Source of the DNA: an uncultured Collinsella sp.
GTDB lineage: Bacteria > Actinomycetota > Coriobacteriia > Coriobacteriales > Coriobacteriaceae
Length of the DNA stretch: 35,776 bases
Assembly: GCA_900548815.1 (NCBI GenBank)
Contig: URLR01000014.1
Span: forward strand, 1 to 35,776
Direction: 5' to 3'
Shown piece by piece: positions 1 to 7,977 of this stretch (positions are counted from its first letter, which is position 1; each line of letters opens with the position of its first letter). The notes under the pieces are model-generated. The model made no database searches, was not told the origin of the DNA, and saw only the letters and a list, made by a program, of their open reading frames with translations. The position numbers and the translations under genes are program-made.

Positions 1-171
1 CGGGATTGGTCAAAATAGTTTGACTATTAGCGGCTAAAATCGCCCGGCGCTAACACCAGGTTGGGACGGAGGCTTTTTCTTTGCCGTTTTACTCCCTTTC
101 ACCTGCGATTTCGCGATTTACTCCCCGTGTTTCAAGATGGAAGCGTTTGGTTGCGAGGCACGCCGGTGCGA
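1..171. other. Contig-edge non-coding stretch
   Basis: No convincing gene is seen here. Positions 9-24 hold a short inverted repeat, GTCAAA-ATAG-TTTGAC, and 154-171 is GC-rich sequence downstream of the sensor-kinase operon. An open frame crosses this stretch on the plus strand, but it continues antisense through the kinase and has no coding character. Confidence 0.5.
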
Positions 172-191
172 GGGCCTGAGTCGTCAGGCCC
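172..191 (-). terminator. Stem-loop overlapping the sensor-kinase stop codon
   Basis: A perfect 8-bp stem (GGGCCTGA / TCAGGCCC) with a 4-nt loop spans the stop codon (184-186) of the last gene of the operon. No T-run follows on the minus strand, so it is either a weak terminator or an mRNA 3'-end stabiliser. Confidence 0.4.
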
Positions 192-1581
192 CGCACAGGG
201 GGACCGCGATGGTGGCCACCGCGCCGCCCGAGGGGCTGTTGGCGAGCGAGACGGAGCCCCCGTGGGCGCTCGCGGCCTCGGCGGCGGCGTGGAGGCCGAG
301 CCCGTAGTGGCGGCCTCCGTCGCGCGAGGAGCGGGAGGAGTCGTCTGTGAAGAGGCGCTCACAGCCGCGTTCGAGGGCGGCGGGAGAGAAGCCCGGTCCG
401 TCGTCGGCCACCTCGATGACGAGGTGTCCGCCCGCGACGTCGCAGGAGACCGCCACGCGCGAGCGCGCGTGCTCGGCGGCGTTGACCACGAGGTTCGCGG
501 CGGCTCGCGCCAGGGTGGTTCGGTCGAGCGGGGCCTCGGGCGCGCCCGCGACAGCGGGGCCCGTGGCCGCGTCGAGTGTCACGCCTCGCGCCCGGGCGAT
601 CTGGGCGGCCTCGGCGAGGACCTGCTCGCAGAGCTCGGCCGGCCGCATGGGGGCCCTCTCCGCCCCGCCGGACCCGCGCGAGGCCTCGATGAGCAGGCGC
701 ACGTAGCCGTCGAGCCTTTCGACACTGCCGGCTATGTCGCGCGCGGCGGCCGCGAGGTCGGCGTCTTTCTCGTCTTCCAGCTCCTCCGCCACGAAGTCGG
801 CGTTGGCGCGCAGCACGGTGAGCGGCGTCTTGAGGTCGTGGGCGAGCGATGCCACCTGCTCGCGCTGCCCCCGCTCCGCGGCCCAGCGGGCTTCGAGCGA
901 CTCGGCGAGGGAGGTCCGCATGGCGTCCATCGCGGCGAGGACGTCGTTCACCTCGCGCACGTTGGTGCTGCCGACCGCGAAGTCGAGATCCCCCGCGCCG
1001 ACGCGCCCCGCTGCCTCCGCGAGCGGCGCCATCTTGCGCGAGATCACGCGGCTCGCGCGGCGCGCCACGAGCGCGAGCGCGAGCGCGCTTCCCGCAGCGG
1101 CGCCGACGAGCATGAGGTTCTGCGGGTTGGGAAGCAGGCCGGCGAGGTCGCGCGAGACCCACTGCGGCAGGTACTCGCTGACGAGTGCGCAGGCCCCGCC
1201 GCCCTTGAGCGGGAACGCGGCGTAGGTGAGGCCCGAGCCCCCACCCTCGATCTCCACTGTGCTTGGATCAGCGGCGAGTGCCGCACGGGCCATTTCCGTC
1301 GCGTCCTCGAGCCGCGTGCCCTCGAGGTCTGTCATCAGCACGTATCCGTCCTTATTCAGGATGAGGTAGCGGTACGCCGTCGGCACGTCCTGCTGCCCGC
1401 AGACGCCGTCGCGTGCCAGGCCCTCCGCGACCTCGCGCGCATTGGCCGGCCCCCAGCTTGCCTCGTAGACGAAGCCCGCGTTGATCGCCGCGGAGAGCGC
1501 CATGAACGAGGCGAGCCACGCCGTGGCGACCGCCGCGAACGCGTAGGCGAAGTAGCGCGCGATGACGAAGGAGAGCGGCAT
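184..1581 (-). CDS. Sensor histidine kinase of the lantibiotic-immunity operon
   Basis: Membrane sensor kinase that should phosphorylate the response regulator encoded just upstream. Residue numbers count from the possible GTG at 1620, giving 478 aa. The sequence shows one membrane segment near 18-47, an extracytoplasmic loop of about 120 residues containing two cysteines (74 and 144), a second membrane segment near 168-187, a HAMP-like linker, an H-box with His261 in SLAHDLKTPLTVL, an N-box around Asn380 and a G1 box DDGPG near 406. The ATG at 1581 is preferred because it leaves the regulator's stop (1608) clear and a GAGG lies upstream; the GTG at 1620 would overlap the regulator by 13 nt. 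Domain order fits kinases of BceS/NisK/CprK-like antimicrobial-peptide systems, but the ligand cannot be read from sequence. Confidence 0.9.
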   Translation of the reverse strand: MPLSFVIARYFAYAFAAVATAWLASFMALSAAINAGFVYEASWGPANAREVAEGLARDGVCGQQDVPTAYRYLILNKDGYVLMTDLEGTRLEDATEMARAALAADPSTVEIEGGGSGLTYAAFPLKGGGACALVSEYLPQWVSRDLAGLLPNPQNLMLVGAAAGSALALALVARRASRVISRKMAPLAEAAGRVGAGDLDFAVGSTNVREVNDVLAAMDAMRTSLAESLEARWAAERGQREQVASLAHDLKTPLTVLRANADFVAEELEDEKDADLAAAARDIAGSVERLDGYVRLLIEASRGSGGAERAPMRPAELCEQVLAEAAQIARARGVTLDAATGPAVAGAPEAPLDRTTLARAAANLVVNAAEHARSRVAVSCDVAGGHLVIEVADDGPGFSPAALERGCERLFTDDSSRSSRDGGRHYGLGLHAAAEAASAHGGSVSLANSPSGGAVATIAVPLCGA

Positions 1582-1607
1582 GCCCCCGCGACCTCGCGCC
1601 CCGGTCC

Positions 1608-2270
1608 TCAAAGCTGCCACTTGTACCCCATCCCCCAGACGGTCGCGATCGGATCGGCGCCGGCCTCGGAGAGTTTCCTCCGGGCGCGGCTGACCTGCAT
1701 GGATATGGCCGCGTCGTCGGCGTCGCTCTCCCAGCCGAGCACCGCCTCGCGGATCTGCGCGCGGCTCATGACCTGCCCGGGGTGGCGGGCGAGGTACTCG
1801 CAGATGGCGTACTCGGTGGGCGTGAGCGGTACGGCCTCGCCGCCCACGGCGAGGCCGCGCGCCCCGAGGTCGATCCGCACCTCCCCGAAGGAGAGGGCGT
1901 GCGAGCGCGGCCGGCGCTCACGGCGTAGATGGGCCGCGACCTTGGCGCGCAGCTCCGCGGCCCCGAAGGGCTTGCGGACGTAGTCGTCGGCGCCCAGGCC
2001 GTAGCCGGCCACGGCGTCCTCCTCGGCCACGCGCGCGGTCAGGAATATGATGGGCCCGTCGAAGCCCGGGCGGATCTGCCGCACGAGCTCGAAGCCGTCG
2101 AGCCCCGGCATCATGACGTCGCAGAGCACGAGGTCGAAGCGCGAGAGGTCCATCCCCGGGACCGCCGTCGGGTCCGCCGCCTTGACGACCTCATGGCCGT
2201 CGCGGCCGAGGACGCGCGCGAGCGCGTCGAGGATCGCCCGTTCATCATCCACTGCCAGTATCCTCGCCAT
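1608..2270 (-). CDS. OmpR/PhoB-family response regulator
   Basis: A 220-aa DNA-binding response regulator. The receiver domain (about 1-118) carries the acidic pair DD at 8-9, phospho-acceptor Asp51 (in LCDVMMPG), Thr78 and Lys100. A winged-helix effector domain fills about 126-220, ending in the usual hairpin (GMGYKWQL). The ATG at 2270 is firm: a canonical AGGAGG lies 7 nt upstream. It follows the yxeA-like gene by 45 nt and precedes its kinase, so it is probably cotranscribed with the transporter. By analogy with LanRK and CprRK systems it likely activates the transporter genes in response to peptide antibiotics; that role is inference from context. Confidence 0.93.
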   Translation of the reverse strand: MARILAVDDERAILDALARVLGRDGHEVVKAADPTAVPGMDLSRFDLVLCDVMMPGLDGFELVRQIRPGFDGPIIFLTARVAEEDAVAGYGLGADDYVRKPFGAAELRAKVAAHLRRERRPRSHALSFGEVRIDLGARGLAVGGEAVPLTPTEYAICEYLARHPGQVMSRAQIREAVLGWESDADDAAISMQVSRARRKLSEAGADPIATVWGMGYKWQL

Positions 2271-2315
2271 GTTCGACCTCCTGAAACTTCCGTCGGAATT
2301 GTACTAGCGCCGCGC

Positions 2316-2717
2316 TCAGCGGTCCAGAGCCCCGCGCGCAGCCGCGGGCGCCTCGGCCGCATCGCACGCGCGGTAGCGCACGCCCGAGCCGCCGCGCGCC
2401 TCGATCTCGAGCCAGCCCTCGCCGTCCGACTCCCGTCCGAAGAAGATGAGCTGGAGCTCTCGGACATTGCCCCTGTCGTCCGCCGCGTCCACCAGGTAGA
2501 CGTAGTTCGCCCCCGCCCCGGTGGCGTCGGCGTAGGAGCTCGCGTGGCTACCGGGCTCGGGCGCGGGCGCCCACATGGTGATCTCAGGGTTGGGCAGCAC
2601 GCGGTCGGCGATCGAGCGCAGCACCGACCCCCAGCCGGCGTCGAGCAGGGCATTCCCGCCCAGAACGAGCGCTGCGGAGAGGAGGACGAGCACGACGGCG
2701 AACGGCTTCCTACGCAT
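2316..2717 (-). CDS. YxeA-family (DUF1093-like) secreted protein
   Basis: Small exported protein of 133 aa. Residues 1-25 form a signal peptide or N-terminal anchor (MRRKPFAVVLVLLSAALVLGG without a lipobox cysteine). The rest is a compact beta-rich domain with a YVYLVDAADDRGN...LQLIFFGRE...GWLEIEARGGSGV pattern typical of the YxeA family (tyrosine-rich strand, then conserved strand pairs). Its start overlaps the upstream permease stop by 8 nt, so it is translationally coupled. YxeA-like genes often accompany peptide-antibiotic ABC transporters in Gram-positive bacteria; their biochemical role is not established. It may help sense or sequester peptide outside the membrane, which is only inference. 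Confidence 0.7.
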   Translation of the reverse strand: MRRKPFAVVLVLLSAALVLGGNALLDAGWGSVLRSIADRVLPNPEITMWAPAPEPGSHASSYADATGAGANYVYLVDAADDRGNVRELQLIFFGRESDGEGWLEIEARGGSGVRYRACDAAEAPAAARGALDR

Positions 2718-3525
2718 CTGCCCTCCCGTCCTCGAAGCGGCAGAACCAGGCGAGAAGGACGGCGGCGGCTGCCAGGGTGAGCACGAGGCCAGCGAGCGCA
2801 GTTGTGAGGAGAGGGCCCGCCGCGCGTGCGGCGTCGATGAAGGCCTCCACCCCGAGCGACCCTAGGCGCGCGGGCCAGGCGAGCGGCACCCAGTTCAGGG
2901 GCGTCGCCAGGGCACCGGTGAGCTCGCCGGTCATGAGGCCGTGCGCAAGTCCGCCCACCGAGAAGAACGCGAGGAGCACCCCCGCCGCGCCGGCGCCGAT
3001 GGCGGCGTTGCGGCCGAGGCGCAGGGCCACGCCGAGCTCCAGCGCATAGAGGGGCAGGCTGCCCAGCACGATGCCCACCCAGGCGGCCGCAAGCGGCGCG
3101 GGCCCGAGCGGTAGGCGCCCGGCGACGGCGAGCACGGCCCCGAACACGCCGAGCGCCACGGCCAGCGCGCCTGCGCCGAGCGCCGCAAGGGCGAGCAGCT
3201 TCGCCGCGACGGCGCGCCCGCGCGAGGGGACCGCCGTGAGGTTGGCGAGGCGCCCGGCAGCGCGCTCCTCGTCCACGGCGAGCCCGCAGACGATGGCGGA
3301 CATGAGCGGCATGAGGGCGCCGAGGAACTGGGCGTAGGCGTCCGCGCCCAGCGCCGGGTCCCATCGGGTTATGGAGAAGTACTCGCCGCAGGCAAGACCG
3401 GCTGCCAGGCCGCAGACGAGGTGCACCACTGCGAGCGGGGAGCGCGCCAGGCGCAGGGCCTCGGAGAGCAGGGCCCGCGGGAGGGTCATGCGCGGCGTCG
3501 GGTCGGAGAGTCGTGTCATGGCCAT
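2710..3525 (-). CDS. Lantibiotic-immunity ABC permease, MutG/LanG-like
   Basis: Second membrane subunit of the LanFEG-type exporter, 271 aa. The pattern AYAQFLGALMPLMSAIVCGLAVDEE, a polar stretch with PSRGRAVAAK, then four further hydrophobic segments matches ABC-2-type MutG permeases: six predicted membrane helices with a long loop after the first. The start is set at 3525, where the ATG overlaps the preceding stop (TGATG) behind GGAGAGG; a second ATG at 3519 is equally well spaced. The open frame extends far upstream, but that part is only the shadow of the first permease. With its partner and the ATPase it should expel peptide antibiotics from the membrane. Confidence 0.85.
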   Translation of the reverse strand: MAMTRLSDPTPRMTLPRALLSEALRLARSPLAVVHLVCGLAAGLACGEYFSITRWDPALGADAYAQFLGALMPLMSAIVCGLAVDEERAAGRLANLTAVPSRGRAVAAKLLALAALGAGALAVALGVFGAVLAVAGRLPLGPAPLAAAWVGIVLGSLPLYALELGVALRLGRNAAIGAGAAGVLLAFFSVGGLAHGLMTGELTGALATPLNWVPLAWPARLGSLGVEAFIDAARAAGPLLTTALAGLVLTLAAAAVLLAWFCRFEDGRADA

Positions 3526-4291
3526 CACCTCTCCTCGGAGCGCGCGAACCAGGCCGCGCCCGCCGCCGTGAGCGCGGCGAACGCGATCGCGCAGACCGCA
3601 AGGCCCGCCAGTGTGAGCATGCCGTCCGCCGCGAGCGCCCCGCCGAGCGCCATGTCCGCCGCGAGTGGCTCGCCGCTCGGCAGCACGGGGATGAAACTCG
3701 TGGGGATGACCATGCTCGCCGACGGCGGAAAGAGCTGCGGCAGCGGCATCAGCGACCAGGCGAACCCACCCACGAGCTGCGTGGCGAGCGGGCAGAAGAT
3801 GCCCGCGAGCATGCCGAGCCGCGCCGTGAGGAAGAGCCCTGCGGGGATCATCCACGCCGCGGTCACCGTGTTGGCGAGCGCGCAGAGGAGCATCGTGAGC
3901 GTGCCCGCGGCCGTGAGGCCCTGCGAGGAGAACGCCGAGCCCGCGAGGTAGATGCCGAAGACCACGAGGTTCGAGAGCGTGCAGAGCGCGAGGCACCAGA
4001 GCGCCTTGGCCCACCAGGCGCGCCCGAGCGGGAAGCCCAGGCCCAGAAGCCCCCGCATCCGCGTGCGAGCGTCCGCCCGCGCGACGCACGCCACCACGAG
4101 TGAGAGAGACACGGGCAGGAAGAGCGCATACCAGTAGTTCCACGCGCTGAAGATCTGCACGCCCCGGTAGGGCATCGCGCCGAGCAGCGGCATCGGCAGC
4201 GCCATGAGCACGGCCAGGCGAACCGGTGCCGCGTGGCGCGACTTCAGGGCCTCGGCGCGCAGGCCCGCGAGCAGGCCGCCTTTCTCGCCCG

Positions 4292-4295
<4 letters not shown>
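3525..4295 (-). CDS. Lantibiotic-immunity ABC permease, MutE/EpiE/LanE-like
   Basis: First membrane subunit of the immunity transporter, 256 aa. A basic N-terminus (GLRAEALKSRHAAPVRL) leads into six hydrophobic segments; the motif FSAWNYWYALFLPVSLSLVVACV is characteristic of the MutE/EpiE permease family, as is the late MVIPTSFIPVLPSGEP segment. Its ATG at 4295 overlaps the ATPase stop codon (4292-4294), and its own stop overlaps the next permease start by 1 nt, so the three transporter genes are tightly coupled. Substrate is predicted to be a lantibiotic or similar cationic peptide, from family membership only. Confidence 0.85.
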
Positions 4296-5020
<725 letters not shown>

Positions 5021-5186
5021 GGGCTTATCCTTTCTCTTCCGGGCGCGCGGGCCGAGTCGCCGTGCCCGCGCACCTTACCTTTCGGGTTCAACATCCATGG
5101 TGGGGCGCGTTTCTAACGAAGCCGTAACGGCCGTTGGGCTCTTTTGGCGCCAGCCCTTCTCGACCCGTACGCCACTCATGGTATGT

Positions 5187-5198
5187 TTATCGCGATAA
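5187..5198. promoter_or_regulatory. Perfect palindrome TTATCGCGATAA, probable TetR-type operator
   Basis: A 12-bp perfect dyad lies 17 nt before the start of the truncated tetR gene and between it and the divergent lanF operon. TetR-family genes usually have a palindromic operator in exactly this place. Because the regulator is truncated, the operator may be orphaned. Binding is inference. Confidence 0.45.
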
Positions 5199-5215
5199 CA
5201 AGGACGGAGGTGCCC

Positions 5216-5317
5216 GTGGCACGCAATAAGTACCCGGAGGAGACGGTCGAGAAGATTCTCGACGTTGCCGAGCGGCTCCTCGTGGAGCGCGGCTACGAGC
5301 ACACCACGATGATCTGA
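5216..5317 (+). pseudogene. Truncated TetR-family regulator (N-terminal 33 residues only)
   Basis: GTG at 5216 sits 5 nt after GGAGG and opens a frame VARNKYPEETVEKILDVAER... through to TTMI, where TGA (5315-5317) ends it. The peptide matches the first helix of TetR/AcrR regulators (K-ILDVAERLLVERGYEHTTM), but the recognition helix and all of the ligand-binding domain are missing; intact members are about 190-210 aa. Homology stops at about 5310 and hsdS-like sequence starts within a few bases. The gene is divergent from lanF, so the intact ancestor probably regulated the immunity operon. Confidence 0.75.
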
Positions 5318-5496
5318 AGAGCAATACGCTAAATCGAAAAAGGTAATCGAAGCCGCGCCTGTGGACTTATCGAGGGTCGAGATTCCCGCCCCATCCATCG
5401 GCACCCAGCAGAAGGTCGTCGACATCCTCGACCGCTTCGGCACCCTAACCAAATCGCTCACCGACGGTAGGATAAACCCCCATGAATATATGAATT
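5313..5496 (+). pseudogene. Remnant of a type I restriction specificity subunit (hsdS)
   Basis: In a frame open from 5313, codons from 5316 read EEQYAKSKKVIEAAPVDLSR, followed by VEIPAPSIGTQQKVVDILD and RFGTLTKSLTDG, ending at a TGA near 5494. The IPxPxxxxQQxVVDILDRFxxLxxxLxxG pattern is the conserved spacer-helix region that follows a target-recognition domain in HsdS. Only about 55 codons survive, without start codon, recognition domains or the usual continuation (GLPAEIEARxKQYEYYR). No hsdM or hsdR is present. It begins at the point where tetR is broken, so a deletion, inversion or insertion joined the two. Confidence 0.7.
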
Positions 5497-5578
5497 GACC
5501 TGCTGACTCCAATGAAGATTGGAGGGTAACGGCCAGGGGTGACGGCCCAGCGAGTGTTGTTTTGCGAGCTATGCGCAT

Positions 5579-5728
5579 CGAAAGCGACCTTTCGTGGTAT
5601 AAACTACTTGCCGGAAGCCGCGGCTTTCAGAGTACGGCTTACGTGTACGTTTAGCCTCCGTGGGCGACGGGGTGCCGCAAGGCGTAGAATATCGCCCACC
5701 TGTAGGGGCCTGCAGCGATGCGGGCCCC
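5579..5728 (+). ncRNA. Hairpin-rich non-coding stretch upstream of the putative type III toxin
   Basis: Between the hsdS remnant and the gene at 5755 lie four strong inverted repeats: 5579-5594 (CGAAAG-CGAC-CTTTCG), a self-complementary AAGCCGCGGCTT near 5615-5626, 5661-5698 (TGGGCGA / TCGCCCA enclosing GCC-GCAA-GGC), and 5705-5728 (10-bp stem closed by GCGA). The last two carry GNRA-type loops. The position fits an antitoxin RNA or structured leader for the toxin gene. However, the tandem-repeat architecture expected of classical ToxI-like antitoxins was not recognised by eye, so the identity is open. Confidence 0.4.
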
Positions 5729-5754
5729 GCTTCGTATGAAGGGGGGCGCAACCG

Positions 5755-6204
5755 ATGAAGATCGTATCCATCTCCCAGGACTTCTTCGACCTCGTCGATG
5801 GCGACCGCGAGCTCATGCTTAAGCACAATCGCCCCTGCATCGTGGTGGTGAGGCTGCGTTTCCGCGGAAAGCGCAGGGACTTCGCCGTGCCGCTGCGTTC
5901 CAACATCGCCCCTAACGTGCCCAAAGACCAGTACTTTGCGTTGCCACCCCGCCCCACGACGCGCCCCGGCTGCCGCCACGGCATCCACTACATCAAGATG
6001 TTCCCCATAACCAAGGCCTACCAGCGCCGCTTCAGGACCGAGGGCTCGGCCTACTACGAGACGCTCCAGCGCATCATCGATGGCAACACCAAACGCATTG
6101 TCTCCGAGTGCCAGGCATACCTCGACCGCTACGAGCGCGAGGGAAGGCCTCGCTTTGCCGTCGACATCGACCGCATCGTGGGGCTGCTGGAGGGCGAGAA
6201 GTAG
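5755..6204 (+). CDS. Putative type III toxin, ToxN/AbiQ (TenpN/CptN-like) endoribonuclease
   Basis: A 149-aa protein with the architecture of type III toxins: MKIVSISQDFFDLVDGDREL at the N-terminus, a strand NRPCIVVVRLRFRGKRRDFAVPLRSNI (about 25-51) matching the conserved 'RPY-VVV...FAIPLRSN' core of TenpN/AbiQ proteins, then HYIKMFPIT and a C-terminal helical pair (ETLQRIIDGNTKRIVSEC...LDRYERE). Such toxins cut RNA at specific sites and are held inactive by repeat RNAs encoded immediately upstream. ATG 5755 has GGGGGG about 7 nt upstream. It stands alone on the plus strand, followed by a strong terminator. Family assignment is by pattern recognition only; catalytic residues were not verified. 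Confidence 0.55.
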   Translation: MKIVSISQDFFDLVDGDRELMLKHNRPCIVVVRLRFRGKRRDFAVPLRSNIAPNVPKDQYFALPPRPTTRPGCRHGIHYIKMFPITKAYQRRFRTEGSAYYETLQRIIDGNTKRIVSECQAYLDRYEREGRPRFAVDIDRIVGLLEGEK

Positions 6205-6228
6205 GGCATCTCGGCTCAGTCTCGAGCC

Positions 6229-6251
6229 ATGCGGAGTCGCTCCGCATTTTT
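6229..6251 (+). terminator. Intrinsic terminator after the putative toxin gene
   Basis: Perfect 8-bp stem ATGCGGAG / CTCCGCAT with a 3-nt loop and a following T-run (TTTTT), 25 nt after the stop codon. A textbook Rho-independent terminator. Confidence 0.85.
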
Positions 6252-6412
6252 GAACGCCGCGTGTGCGTCCCAAATACTTGAGAAACAAGCTGTGAAGTGC
6301 GGTGGCGCGCCCGTGCCCGTGCATAGCCGTCACCATCAGCGTCTACGCGGCGTCGGCTTCAAGTGGAACTGGCGCCGCTGCTGTATATGGTTTGCCTTGC
6401 TGCAAATAGCGA

Positions 6413-6832
6413 TCAATGCCCGCGATGTTTCTGCTTGCGCTTCAACTTTCGCTGCTCGAAGCGCGTCTCCGCCTCATCCGCGCGACGCTGGCTTCTTGCT
6501 TGAGCCGACTCCCGCTTCATCGCTTTCCGCTGTGCCGCGAACGCCTGTTGTGCCTTGGTGCTCACCGCCGGTCGTTTAAGGACTTTCGCCGCCTCACGGG
6601 CGCGCCGCTTGGGGTTCTTCGCGGGTTTGCTCGTCTCGACCGGGTCGTCACCGAAGAACGAGAGTTTCTCCCATTTGCCGACAACGAACTGCAGGATCTC
6701 CTCATCGGACGGCTCCGCGCCGAAGACGATGCGGGCGACGCCGTACCTTCCGTCCTCGACATGCTCCGCCATCCCGACCCAGAATTGACCGTCGTGATAT
6801 ACGGTCAGGGTGGACGACACGCTGATCTGCAT
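6413..6832 (-). CDS. yjdF: YjdF-family (DUF2992) protein
   Basis: A 139-aa cytoplasmic protein. The N-terminal half (MQISVSSTLTVYHDGQFWVG, then EDGRYGVARIVFGAEPSDEEIL) is the diagnostic YjdF/DUF2992 core; the C-terminal third is a highly basic helical tail (KNPKRRAREAAK... to KLKRKQKHRGH). The ATG at 6832 is certain: AAGGAGG lies 8 nt upstream. The open frame continues to 7030 but that part is the leader. The molecular function is unknown; family members in Firmicutes and Actinobacteria are often controlled by the yjdF riboswitch, which responds to azaaromatic compounds, suggesting a role in detoxification. No neighbour is cotranscribed; the toxin gene is convergent. Confidence 0.85.
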   Translation of the reverse strand: MQISVSSTLTVYHDGQFWVGMAEHVEDGRYGVARIVFGAEPSDEEILQFVVGKWEKLSFFGDDPVETSKPAKNPKRRAREAAKVLKRPAVSTKAQQAFAAQRKAMKRESAQARSQRRADEAETRFEQRKLKRKQKHRGH

Positions 6833-6839
6833 GGTTGGT

Positions 6840-6972
6840 TCCTCCTTTATGTAGATGACCATGCAGAGAAGGGACAACCAAGGAGGCAGGTTACTGATGC
6901 GGACTAGCGCACGCCCACGACTACCCGACGGGGACTGTGTTTTCATCTCTGATGCCCGCATTGTAGCACGCG
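6840..6972 (-). promoter_or_regulatory. Long structured leader of yjdF, candidate yjdF riboswitch
   Basis: A -10-like TACAAT (minus strand, about 6960-6965) lies some 125 nt before the yjdF start codon, so the mRNA would have a long 5' leader. That leader contains several pairings: ATGCGG with CCGCAT across the whole element, GATG with CATC, a CCCCGTCGGG core, and AACC...GGTT just before the ribosome-binding site. Gene identity plus leader length suggest the yjdF azaaromatic riboswitch, but the consensus was not computed. Confidence 0.45.
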
Positions 6973-7044
6973 CGGATGCGCCCTTCATCGCTGCCGACAT
7001 GACGTGGCTGGGATTCGTTCCTCGACACATCCTTTTGTATATTG

Positions 7045-7095
7045 CCTTCCCGGTTTCGAAACTTTAAATCAATTCGAGTTTCGAAACCGGGAAGG
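7045..7095. repeat. 19-bp inverted repeat containing GTTTCGAAAC
   Basis: The arm CCTTCCCGGTTTCGAAACT (7045-7063) is perfectly repeated in inverse orientation at 7077-7095, separated by a 13-nt AT-rich spacer. Each arm contains its own palindrome GTTTCGAAAC. It lies between yjdF (minus) and a small plus-strand frame. It could be a bidirectional operator, a terminator-like hairpin or the scar of a small mobile element; no T-run follows. Confidence 0.6.
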
Positions 7096-7104
7096 AGAGC
7101 GTAT

Positions 7105-7299
7105 GTGAGAGGCGATATGAGCATCAACTTGATGCTTGAGGGGGAGCTCGCGTCGCTTCTGCCCATCGGGGACGTGTTCCCGAAGGTCCTCATCTCCCGC
7201 ATAGGGCATGAGACCTGTACCCGGGAAGGCGTACTCGTGCTGGACCTCGCGCGGTGCTGCTCGGTGAGCAGGGGTTCTGAACACTGCGTAGGGATATAG
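7105..7299 (+). CDS. Small hypothetical protein or gene fragment
   Basis: GTG at 7105 has AGGAG 7 nt upstream and opens a 64-residue frame (MRGDMSINLMLEGELASLLP, then IGDVFPKVLISRIGHE) that ends at 7299. The first 50 residues look protein-like, with acidic and hydrophobic alternation and a REGVLVLDLARCC segment; the last dozen (SVSRGSEHCVGI) look like read-through into non-coding DNA. I do not recognise the family. It is more likely the 5' end of a longer decayed gene than a functional small protein. The ribosome-binding site abuts the large inverted repeat at 7045-7095. Confidence 0.3.
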   Translation: MRGDMSINLMLEGELASLLPIGDVFPKVLISRIGHETCTREGVLVLDLARCCSVSRGSEHCVGI

Positions 7300-7446
7300 C
7301 GCGACAGGGGGGGTGCAGCACCGTTTGCGCCTTGTCTAGAGAACGCGAACAAGAGATGTGGCCTGCAGACGACTGAATAGCTCCATCCGTTTTGGTTACA
7401 ACAAAATGTGTGCCGCGCGCCTGCGGCATGAGGGAGGGAGTTTTCT

Positions 7447-7977
7447 ATGAATATCGTTGTATTGAGTGGTAGCCCGCGCAGGGGCGCCAATACTGACACC
7501 ATGGTCGAGGCGTTTGCCGAGACCGCGCGTGAGGGCGGCAATACGGTCGAGGTCGTCCGTGTTGCCAGCAAGAAAATCGGTGGTTGCCTGGGGTGTCAGT
7601 ATTGCTTCGCCCACGAGGGCACTTGCGTGCAGAAGGATGACATGGCCGACGTGATCGAGTCGCTGAAAGGCGCCGATATGGTTGTCTTCGCTTCGCCTAT
7701 CTACTGGTTTGATATCACTGCGCAGGAGAAGGCCGCCATCGACCGCCTGTACGCCTTTGGTGCTACAAGCTTCCCGTTCACCAAGACGGCCCTTTTGCTC
7801 GATAGCCACAGCGAGGGCGTCTATGATGCGGCGATTGCTATGTACGAGTCAACCTGCGCGTACTGCAAGTGGGAGGACCAGGGCATTGTCACCATCAGCG
7901 GTATGACCGAGCGCGACAGCATGGCATCGTCGCCCAAGTTGGAAGAGGTGCGAGAGCTCGCTCGCAAGCTCGCCTAA
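7447..7977 (+). CDS. NADPH-dependent FMN reductase / flavodoxin-family protein
   Basis: A 176-aa flavoprotein with a flavodoxin fold. The phosphate-binding loop GSPRRGANT (8-16) is typical of FMN_red and iron-sulfur-flavoprotein-type oxidoreductases. Residues 45-60 form a cysteine-rich segment (GGCLGCQYCFAHEGTC; Cys47, 50, 53, 60) as in ISF-like members, followed by a Gln-Lys-Asp-Asp-Met stretch and the FMN-contact motif SPIYWFDIT. It probably reduces quinones, nitro compounds or metals using FMN; the substrate is unknown. ATG 7447 follows GAGGGAGGGAG. A 6-bp hairpin (TGCCGC / GCGGCA) sits just before the ribosome-binding site at about 7411-7428. It is monocistronic, and its stop codon lies inside a long hairpin. 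Confidence 0.88.
   Translation: MNIVVLSGSPRRGANTDTMVEAFAETAREGGNTVEVVRVASKKIGGCLGCQYCFAHEGTCVQKDDMADVIESLKGADMVVFASPIYWFDITAQEKAAIDRLYAFGATSFPFTKTALLLDSHSEGVYDAAIAMYESTCAYCKWEDQGIVTISGMTERDSMASSPKLEEVRELARKLA

Noticed and set aside
61..1983. 640-codon open frame on the plus strand at the left end
   Set aside because: It lies antisense to the sensor kinase and regulator in very GC-rich DNA, has long Arg/Gly/Ala runs without domain structure, and no ribosome-binding site.
5539..5739. 66-codon frame just before the toxin-like gene
   Set aside because: It is made of the hairpin sequences, without a usable start signal; the region is better read as structured RNA or leader.
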